Positions 7,512 through 12,991 of a stretch of 14,454 nt of DNA are shown piece after piece; the stretch's first letter is position 1; each line of letters starts with the position of its first letter. The position numbers were made by a program, and so were the translations under genes. The notes under the pieces were generated by a model. The model worked only from the letters and a program-made list of their open reading frames with translations, had not been told where the DNA came from and did no database searches. Source of the stretch: Methanoregulaceae archaeon UBA288 (GTDB taxonomy: Archaea > Halobacteriota > Methanomicrobia > Methanomicrobiales > Methanospirillaceae); the NCBI GenBank assembly GCA_002495225.1, contig DAEF01000181.1:1-14454 (forward strand). The letters are read 5' to 3'.

Positions 7512-8011
7512 CCTGCAGGGGGTTTGACCAGGCCGACGGACGGATCGCCCCGGCCGGATCCGCGACCTGCTCGCGGCGAGAGATCCTTCTGGTCGAGGAC
7601 AGCCTGGGCGACATCCGGCTGATCCGGGAGGCCCTCCGGGAGATCTGCGGGGAGCACGTGCTTCACGTGGTGAACGACGGGGTTGAGGCGCTCGCCTTTC
7701 TCCACCGGGCGGGGGCCTACGTCTCCGCTCCGCGCCCGGACCTGATCCTGCTCGATCTGAACCTGCCGAGGAAGAACGGACGCGAGGTCCTCTGCGAGAT
7801 CAAGGGGAACCCGCAGCTCCGGGACATACCTGTTGTCGTCCTGACGATCTCCACGGCGGAGGAGGACATCATCACCGCCTACCGCCTCCACGCGAACTGC
7901 TACGTGATCAAACCCGTCAACCTCGAACGCTTCTTCCAGGTGCTCCAGTCGATCGAACGCTACTGGCTTTCGGGGGAGCGAGAGCAGAGCGGAAACGGTC
8001 ATGCCGGATGA
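7508..8011 (+). CDS. Rcp1-like single-domain response regulator
   Basis: The product is 167 residues: an N-terminal extension of about 24 residues, one receiver domain and a short tail. The acidic pair is Glu30-Asp31 (LLVEDS), the phospho-acceptor Asp83 (LLDLNLPRKNG), the switch Thr113 (VLTIST) and the conserved Lys135 (YVIKPVN). LNLPRKNGREVL and the Lys-Pro-Val ending mark the Rcp1 family, the single-domain partners of phytochrome-type kinases. There is no DNA-binding or enzymatic output domain, so it presumably acts by protein contact or as a phosphate carrier. The start overlaps the kinase stop by 4 bases and the end overlaps the next gene by 11 bases. The upstream kinase has the matching type of HisKA box, so a cognate pair is a firm inference. 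Confidence 0.92.
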   Translation: MTCRGFDQADGRIAPAGSATCSRREILLVEDSLGDIRLIREALREICGEHVLHVVNDGVEALAFLHRAGAYVSAPRPDLILLDLNLPRKNGREVLCEIKGNPQLRDIPVVVLTISTAEEDIITAYRLHANCYVIKPVNLERFFQVLQSIERYWLSGEREQSGNGHAG

Positions 8012-8399
8012 CCGTGTCCCCCTGCTGCTGATCGAGGACAACCCGGCCGACCAGCGCTTACTGATCGAACTCCTGGAGTACGCGGCCCCGGGCCGGTTCC
8101 GGGTTGCGTCTGCCCGCCGGCTCTCGGAGGGGATCGACATCCTCGGAACCGGCGGTTTCGCCGTCGTGCTCCTCGACCTCTCCCTGCCCGACGCCGTCGG
8201 CGTCGCCGCCGTAGCGGCCGTTCGTGGAGCAGTCCCCACCACGCCCGTTATCGTCCTCTCGGGGCTGCTTGACGACGATCTCCGGCAGTGTGCGGGCGAA
8301 CGCGGCGCGGCGGCGAGTTTTGTCAAGGGGGAGGAATCGATCGCTCCGCTCATCGCTGCGATCGACGAGCTCATGCGCGAGTGCGGCTCGATCCAGTAA
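8001..8399 (+). CDS. Receiver-only response regulator
   Basis: The product is 132 residues and is nothing but a receiver domain. The acidic pair is Glu12-Asp13 (LLIEDNPAD), the phospho-acceptor Asp59 (LLDLSLPDAVG), Ser87 stands at the switch position (IVLSG) and the conserved Lys109 is in SFVKG. The LSLPDxxG signature and SG/VKG pattern set it apart from the Rcp1-like regulators on both sides and bring it closer to the N-terminal receiver of the hybrid kinase downstream (LNLPDSYG, VVSG, LVKG). It starts inside the end of the previous gene, so it is the last gene of the kaiC-kaiB-kinase block. Its role is probably as a phosphate sink, a carrier or an interaction switch; no output domain is visible. 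Confidence 0.9.
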   Translation: MPDDRVPLLLIEDNPADQRLLIELLEYAAPGRFRVASARRLSEGIDILGTGGFAVVLLDLSLPDAVGVAAVAAVRGAVPTTPVIVLSGLLDDDLRQCAGERGAAASFVKGEESIAPLIAAIDELMRECGSIQ

Positions 8400-8414
8400 A
8401 AATTGAAAGGAATG

Positions 8415-8421
8415 TATATAA
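8415..8421 (+). promoter_or_regulatory. Strong archaeal TATA box (leaderless promoter)
   Basis: TATATAA preceded by the purine-rich GAAAGG (8405-8410, a plausible BRE) is the clearest promoter in the window. Its centre is 30 bases before the ATG at 8448, so the transcript should begin at or within a few bases of the start codon. It separates the third regulator from the kai block as an independently transcribed gene. Confidence 0.75.
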
Positions 8422-8447
8422 CCTGAAGATACCTTTTGAAGTCACAT

Positions 8448-8930
8448 ATGGTTCCCAGTGCCCGCCCCGACAGGCTGCAGTTGCTGCTCATCGAGGACAA
8501 CGCCGGCGACGTCCGGCTGATCCGCGAAGCATTCATCACGAGCGGTCAGAACGTCGATATCGCGGTGGCCCGCGATGGCGTCGAAGCGCTCGACTACCTG
8601 CGGGGTTCAGTGTCCGGCGGGTCCGCCGTGCGCCCGGACCTGATCCTGCTCGATCTGAACCTGCCGAGGAAGAGCGGTCGCGAGGTGCTCCGCGAGGTCA
8701 AGGCAGACGACAGGCTCAGCGCCATCCCGGTCGTGGTCCTGACGACGTCGGCCGCGGACGAGGACATCTCGTACTCGTACCAGACCCATGCGAACACCTA
8801 CATCATCAAGCCGGTCAACCTGGACCGGCTCTTCGAGGTGATCGGCTCGATCGGTGCATACTGGTCCCGCGTCGCCCGCCTTCCCGGGACGGTCGAGGTT
8901 CCCCCAGTCACCGGCGGCCGGTTCGCCTGA
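8448..8930 (+). CDS. Rcp1-like single-domain response regulator, second copy
   Basis: The product is 160 residues with one receiver domain: Glu16-Asp17 (LLIEDN), phospho-acceptor Asp69 (LLDLNLPRKSG), Thr99 (VLTTSA) and Lys121 (IIKPVN). It is a close paralogue of the regulator at 7508-8011, with the same order of conserved blocks and a 44-base stretch of identical DNA around the phosphorylation site. The ATG at 8448 is chosen over the TTG at 8436 because the TATA box at 8415-8421 places the transcript start next to it and there is no Shine-Dalgarno sequence. A phosphorylated form probably works by protein contact, since no output domain follows. Having its own promoter suggests it can be made independently of KaiBC, for example to compete for the same kinase. 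Confidence 0.92.
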   Translation: MVPSARPDRLQLLLIEDNAGDVRLIREAFITSGQNVDIAVARDGVEALDYLRGSVSGGSAVRPDLILLDLNLPRKSGREVLREVKADDRLSAIPVVVLTTSAADEDISYSYQTHANTYIIKPVNLDRLFEVIGSIGAYWSRVARLPGTVEVPPVTGGRFA

Positions 8931-8935
8931 TTTTT
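8931..8935 (+). terminator. Oligo-T terminator after the third regulator
   Basis: TTTTT directly follows the TGA stop codon in otherwise G+C-rich DNA. Archaeal RNA polymerase can stop at such T-runs without a hairpin. Confidence 0.5.
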
Positions 8936-8942
8936 GCCGGGG

Positions 8943-8975
8943 GACCGCGCAAACTACATTAATGAGACCGCGCAA
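8943..8975 (+). repeat. 10-base direct repeat ahead of the hybrid kinase promoter
   Basis: GACCGCGCAA occurs at 8943-8952 and again at 8966-8975, start to start 23 bases, close to two helical turns. The second copy abuts the TATA box at 8977-8981, where a bound regulator could affect TBP/TFB loading. The same ten bases also occur by chance inside the kinase gene at 10983-10992, so the word alone is not rare enough to be decisive. Confidence 0.4.
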
Positions 8976-8982
8976 GTATAAC
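8976..8982 (+). promoter_or_regulatory. TATA box for the hybrid kinase gene
   Basis: GTATAAC lies directly after the second direct repeat. Transcription would start near 9005, leaving a leader of about 145 bases if the GTG at 9152 is the start, or about 57 if the GTG at 9062 is used. A weaker A+T-rich patch (CAAATATC near 9013-9020) is a second candidate. I see no gene in 8931-9151. Confidence 0.45.
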
Positions 8983-9151
8983 CCTGAGCCGCGCCGGTTG
9001 GGGGAAATACGGCAAATATCGGGCTCGATTAAGCATCGGGTGCTGGACTGTCGCCCGGTCTGTGGAGATACGCAAGGATGAAGGCTATCAGCAAGGATTC
9101 GTTCTGGCCCCGGGGGCGGCCGGACCTGCCCGGGTCGGGTGCGAGGAGGCG

Positions 9152-11470
9152 GTGACCACGGACCCAGAACCGCTCCGGGTACTCCTGGTCGAGGACAACC
9201 CCGGCGACGCCCGGCTCGTCCGCGAGATGCTCGCCGAGATGAATACCGAGCGCTACGAAGTGGCCCCGGTCGACCGGCTCGCCGAGGCCATGGCGTTTCT
9301 TGCCGATCGGCCGTTCGACGCGGTCCTGCTCGACCTGAACCTGCCGGACAGCTACGGCCTTGCGACGTTGATCAAGATCCGCTCGGTCGCCCCGCACGTC
9401 CCGGTGATCGTGGTCTCCGGCCTGGCCGACGAGGAGATGGCCGTCCACGCCCTCCGCGAGGGTGCGTATACCTACCTGGTCAAGGGGCAGATGAACGGGT
9501 ACCTCCTGAACCGTTCGATCCGCTACAGCATCGAGCGCGAGCGGACCGAGCAGATCCAGCAGCTGAAGCGGGCGCGGGAGTATGCCGAGAACATCGTCGA
9601 CACGATCCGGGAAGTGCTGATCGTGCTCGACAACCGCCTGCGGATCGTCTCGGCGAACCGCTCCTTCTACGAGACCTTCCAGACGGCCCCGGAGAGGATC
9701 GAGGGCCGGTTCATCCACGAGCTCGCCGACCAGGTCTGGAACATCCCCGAGTTCCTGGCCCTGCTCGAACGGATCCTGATGCACTCGAACCAGCAGGCCG
9801 GGCTCGAACTCGACCACGAGTTCCCGGGCCTCGGGCGGCGCGTGATGCTGGTCAACGCCCGCTGGGTCTACGAGGAACGGGGGGAGACCGACCGGATCCT
9901 GCTCGCGATGTCGGACATCACCGAGCGGAAACGGGCCGAGGAGGCACTTGCTGCCGAGAAGGAACGCCTCGCCGTCACACTCTGGAATATCGGCGAGGGG
10001 GTGATCGTGGCCGACATTCGCGGGACAATCGGCCTGATGAACCGGACGGCCGAGCAGCTGACCGGGTGGACTGCCGAAGAGGCGATCGGACGCAGGATCG
10101 ACGAGGTCTTCCAGGTCGTGGACGAGCGCTCGGGCGAACCCTGCGGCAGCCCGGTGACGCTGGTCCTGCAGCAGGGCTCGCCACGCAACCGGTCGCGTCA
10201 CAAGCTCCTGATCGCCCGCGATCAGACCGAGCGGCCGCTCGGCGAGAACGTGGCGCCGGTCCGCGACAGCCACGGGGCCATCATCGGTGTCGTGATCGTC
10301 TTCCGCGACCTGACCGCCGAGAGGCGGATCGAGGAGGACCTCGCCAAGAACGAGCGGCTCGAGTCGGTGGGGGTGCTTGCGGGCGGAATCGCGCACGACT
10401 TCAACAACACGCTCACAGCGATCGAAGGAAATATCCTGGTCGCCAAGGCCCACCTCCCCGAGGACCAGAAGGCGTACGAACGGCTCGTCGAGGCCGAGAA
10501 GGCTGCACACCGCGCGCGCGACCTGACCCGGCAGCTGCTGACCTTCGCGCGGGGCGGGCTGCCGATCAAGAAGGTGGTCCAGCTTTCCGATCTCCTGACC
10601 GGGACGACACTCTTTGCGCTCTCCGGCTCGAAAGCCCGCGCGGAGTTCGCCATTCCCGAGGACCTCTGGCCCGTGGAGGCCGACGAGGACCAGCTCAAGC
10701 AGGTGGTCAGCAACCTGGTGATCAACGCCGACCAGGCCATGCCCGAGGGCGGAACGCTCACGGTCTCGGCCGAGAACGTCGCGCTCGCCGAGGACGAGGT
10801 CCTGGCGCTCGCACCGGGCGATTACGTCCGTCTCCTCGTCTCGGACACCGGCGTCGGGATCCCGAAGGACCACGCCGTGAAGATCTACGAGCCGTACTTC
10901 ACGACCAAGCAGACCGGGAGCGGGCTTGGCCTGACGGTCGCCTACTCGATCGTCCGGAACCACGGCGGGACCATCGAGGTCGGACCGCGCAAAGGGGGCC
11001 CGGGCACCACCTTCACCGTCTACTTCCCGGCCACCCACGCGTCCGTGCAGCAGGAGGCGGCGGTCGTGGAGCCTCCGCGCCGCGGGCACGAGCGGGTCCT
11101 CTGGATGGACGACGAGGAGATGATCCGCGAGGTCGGGAACGAGATGCTCGAGATCCTCGGGTACCGGGGCATGTTCGCCTGTGACGGGGCAGAGGCCATC
11201 GAGATCTTCCAGAGGGCGGTGGAGGAGGGGAGCCGGTTCGATGCCGTGATCCTCGACCTGACGACGCCGACCGGGCTCGGCGGGGTCGAGACGATCCGCC
11301 GCCTGATCGAGATCGACCCCGGCGTCCGGGCGATCGTCTGCAGCGGCTATTCGAACGACCCGGTGATGGCGAACCACCGCGACTACGGTTTTGCGGGCGT
11401 GCTGACCAAGCCGTTCTCCCTGCAGAACCTGGACGACCAGATCCGCCACGTCATGGGCGGCTCCGGCTGA
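9152..11470 (+). CDS. Hybrid sensor histidine kinase REC-PAS-PAS-HisKA-HATPase-REC
   Basis: The product is 772 residues and soluble throughout. REC 1 (about 8-125) has Glu14-Asp15, phospho-acceptor Asp61 (LLDLNLPDSYG) and Lys111 (LVKGQ). PAS 1 (about 145-265) ends in MSDITERK, and PAS 2 (about 275-395) contains NRTAEQLTGWTAEEAIG and ends in FRDLTAERR. The phospho-acceptor is His415 in GGIAHDFNNTL. The ATPase domain has Asn525 (NLVINADQAM), DTGVGI (Asp565) and GSGLGL. REC 2 (about 640-770) has WMDDEE and phospho-acceptor Asp702 (ILDLTTPTG) with Lys in LTKPF. An input receiver plus an output receiver make it a relay hub that could take phosphate from, or sense, the neighbouring regulators. The start at 9152 is chosen because the receiver begins there and AGGAGG is at 9144-9149, although that is only 2 bases away; a GTG at 9062 is the alternative. 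Oligo-T at 11479-11482 may end the transcript. Confidence 0.9.
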   Translation: MTTDPEPLRVLLVEDNPGDARLVREMLAEMNTERYEVAPVDRLAEAMAFLADRPFDAVLLDLNLPDSYGLATLIKIRSVAPHVPVIVVSGLADEEMAVHALREGAYTYLVKGQMNGYLLNRSIRYSIERERTEQIQQLKRAREYAENIVDTIREVLIVLDNRLRIVSANRSFYETFQTAPERIEGRFIHELADQVWNIPEFLALLERILMHSNQQAGLELDHEFPGLGRRVMLVNARWVYEERGETDRILLAMSDITERKRAEEALAAEKERLAVTLWNIGEGVIVADIRGTIGLMNRTAEQLTGWTAEEAIGRRIDEVFQVVDERSGEPCGSPVTLVLQQGSPRNRSRHKLLIARDQTERPLGENVAPVRDSHGAIIGVVIVFRDLTAERRIEEDLAKNERLESVGVLAGGIAHDFNNTLTAIEGNILVAKAHLPEDQKAYERLVEAEKAAHRARDLTRQLLTFARGGLPIKKVVQLSDLLTGTTLFALSGSKARAEFAIPEDLWPVEADEDQLKQVVSNLVINADQAMPEGGTLTVSAENVALAEDEVLALAPGDYVRLLVSDTGVGIPKDHAVKIYEPYFTTKQTGSGLGLTVAYSIVRNHGGTIEVGPRKGGPGTTFTVYFPATHASVQQEAAVVEPPRRGHERVLWMDDEEMIREVGNEMLEILGYRGMFACDGAEAIEIFQRAVEEGSRFDAVILDLTTPTGLGGVETIRRLIEIDPGVRAIVCSGYSNDPVMANHRDYGFAGVLTKPFSLQNLDDQIRHVMGGSG

Positions 11471-11481
11471 TCCGTCCCCTT

Positions 11482-12051
11482 TTACCAGCCGCCCAGGTGC
11501 TCGGCCAGGATCCGCAGGCCGATCCCGACCAGCACTGCACCGCCAAGGGCTTCCATGGACCGGCCGAACCGCTCGCCGAGACGGCTGCCGAGGAGCCCGC
11601 CGCAGAGCGAGAACGAGAAGGTGACGATACCGATCAGGAGCGCCGCCGCGAGGATCGGCGCCGCGGGGTCCGCGAGCCGCAGGCCAATCCCGACCGCGAG
11701 GGCGTCGATGCTCGTCGCCACGGCGAGCAGGAGCAGTACCCGGACCGAGAGCGCGGGGTGCTCGAGTTCCTCCTCGCCGAAGAACGACTCGTAGATCATG
11801 CGGCCGCCGATACCGGCGAGGAGAAGGAACGCGATCCAGTGGTCGACCTCTTCGATGAGCCCGGCGAAGGCCGACCCGAGGAGCCATCCGGCCACCGGCA
11901 TCAGGGCCTGGAAGAGTCCGAAGGCGACGGCCATCGAGAGGGCTCCGCGTAACCGTTCCTGTCGCAGAAGCACGGCCCCGCGGCCGATCGAGACCGCGAG
12001 GGCGTCCATGGAAAGGCCCGCCGCGAGCAACAGCATCGTGGCGATGTCCAT
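11482..12051 (-). CDS. mntP: MntP-family manganese efflux pump
   Basis: The product is 189 residues, the family length (E. coli MntP 188), with six predicted membrane helices in two repeated halves. Each half carries the metal-binding signature: GLSMDALAVS with Asp16 and ATSIDALAVG with Asp116, which match the essential aspartates of E. coli MntP (Asp16 and Asp118). A cytoplasmic acidic loop (FFGEEELEH) follows the third helix. It should export Mn2+ across the cytoplasmic membrane. It starts 8 bases after the dedA stop codon, so the two form one transcription unit and there is no space for a manganese riboswitch of the yybP-ykoY type. The ATG at 12051 is chosen from the family N-terminus; the open frame continues upstream to 12753 only as the antisense shadow of dedA. 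It converges with the hybrid kinase, with 11 bases between the stop codons. Confidence 0.9.
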   Translation of the reverse strand: MDIATMLLLAAGLSMDALAVSIGRGAVLLRQERLRGALSMAVAFGLFQALMPVAGWLLGSAFAGLIEEVDHWIAFLLLAGIGGRMIYESFFGEEELEHPALSVRVLLLLAVATSIDALAVGIGLRLADPAAPILAAALLIGIVTFSFSLCGGLLGSRLGERFGRSMEALGGAVLVGIGLRILAEHLGGW

Positions 12052-12059
12052 GGACAACG

Positions 12060-12719
12060 CTACTGGCGGCGGAGCCGCCGGGCGAGCATCTCGCGGTTCT
12101 GGCGCAGGACCTCGACCCCGACCACGAGGAAGGACGCACCGATGATCAGGATGATGATCACGGTCAGGTTGCCGCGGACGATCGGTATGTTGCCGAAGAA
12201 GTACCCCCCGCCGAAAAAGAGGAGGACCCAGCAGAGGCTGCCCGCGAACTCCCACCGGGCGAACTCGGCGTAGTGCATCTTCCCGATCCCCGAGAGGAAC
12301 GGGGTGAACGTCCGGACGATAGGCACGAAGCGGGCCAGGAAGATCGACTTCTTGCCGTGCCGATCGAAGAACTCCTGGGCCGTTCGGACGTACTGGGGCC
12401 GGATGATCCGGTTGTCCCAGGCGAGCATGCGCTCGCCGATCCGCCGGCCGATCCAGTAGTTTGTGTGGTCGCCCAGGATGGCCGCGACCAGCAGCAGCGG
12501 GATCAGCACGCGGACGTCGAGGACGCCGGCGCCGGCGAAGGCGCCCGCGATGAAGAGGAGCGAGTCGCCGGGGAGAAACGGCGTCACCACGAACCCGGTC
12601 TCCATGAAGATGATCAGGAAGAGGAGCCCGTAGGTCCAGGTGCCGTACTGCTGGACCACGGGGAGGAGATACTCGTCCAGGTGTATGAGGATGTCCAGGA
12701 GTCCGGGCAGTGCCGACAT
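12060..12719 (-). CDS. DedA-family membrane protein (SNARE-associated/VTT domain)
   Basis: The product is 219 residues with about five hydrophobic segments. Family-defining residues are in place: Glu40 in FMETG and Asp52 in FLPGDS, corresponding to the acidic pair of E. coli YqjA, then GDHTNYWIGRRIG, and Arg130 and Arg136 in ARFVPIVRTFTP, followed by GxGxMxxxxF and a final long helix. DedA proteins act in the cytoplasmic membrane; members have been linked to proton-motive-force homeostasis and to flipping of polyprenyl-phosphate or phospholipid. The start at 12719 is set by a TATA box centred 27 bases upstream, implying a leaderless mRNA. The 48 extra codons upstream to 12863 are low-complexity and not family-like. 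It is followed by mntP in the same unit, which may mean a shared response to membrane or metal stress (inference). Confidence 0.9.
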   Translation of the reverse strand: MSALPGLLDILIHLDEYLLPVVQQYGTWTYGLLFLIIFMETGFVVTPFLPGDSLLFIAGAFAGAGVLDVRVLIPLLLVAAILGDHTNYWIGRRIGERMLAWDNRIIRPQYVRTAQEFFDRHGKKSIFLARFVPIVRTFTPFLSGIGKMHYAEFARWEFAGSLCWVLLFFGGGYFFGNIPIVRGNLTVIIILIIGASFLVVGVEVLRQNREMLARRLRRQ

Positions 12720-12742
12720 CGGGTATAGGTGGGCCCCCGGCG

Positions 12743-12750
12743 AATAAATA
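12743..12750 (-). promoter_or_regulatory. TATA box of the dedA-mntP unit
   Basis: On the minus strand this reads TATTTATT, centred 27 bases before the dedA ATG at 12719. It is a lone A+T-rich island in G+C-rich DNA at exactly the leaderless distance. On the plus strand the same bases (AATAAATA) point away from any gene. Confidence 0.65.
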
Positions 12751-12874
12751 CACGTCTGCATCGTCGCGTTCCGCCTGCAGTCGTTCGGCCGACCCGGGAC
12801 TGCCATCGCCACGAAACCCCCGACCCGGCGTTCACCGCCACCGCGGGCATGGCCAGTCAGCATCGTCGTCGTTC

Positions 12875-12893
12875 GGTGCAGGCTGCCTGCACC
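12875..12893. repeat. Perfect 8-base inverted repeat with 3-base spacer
   Basis: GGTGCAGG (12875-12882), CTG, CCTGCACC (12886-12893). It lies between the divergent dedA and thermosome promoters, 54 bases ahead of the thermosome TATA box. A protein-binding palindrome (operator) is one possibility; if transcribed it would form a stable hairpin. The remainder of 12754-12946 holds no convincing gene or other signal. Confidence 0.45.
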
Positions 12894-12946
12894 CTCCGGG
12901 CTCGAGGGCGGGCGCGGATCCGGGGGAGACGCCGTATGAGCAACCC

Positions 12947-12954
12947 TTTTATAG
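12947..12954 (+). promoter_or_regulatory. TATA box of the thermosome gene
   Basis: TTTTATAG lies 38-45 bases before the ATG at 12992, which would give a transcript start near 12977 and a leader of about 15 bases. That leader holds AGGTG (12980-12984) as a plausible Shine-Dalgarno sequence 7 bases before the start. Confidence 0.65.
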
Positions 12955-12991
12955 AACCATAATGCACCTTTACAGCCATAGGTGTGATAGT

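Noticed and set aside
12052..12059. A manganese (yybP-ykoY) riboswitch ahead of mntP
   Set aside because: Only 8 bases separate dedA and mntP, which leaves no room for the structure.
9029..12139. 1036-codon open frame on the minus strand
   Set aside because: It is antisense to the hybrid kinase and crosses mntP in another frame. The translation has no family motifs.
12054..12753. Upstream extension of mntP
   Set aside because: It covers dedA in the wrong frame; the recognisable family N-terminus starts at 12051.
12720..12863. Upstream extension of dedA
   Set aside because: It crosses the dedA TATA box and is not family-like, so the leaderless start at 12719 is better supported.
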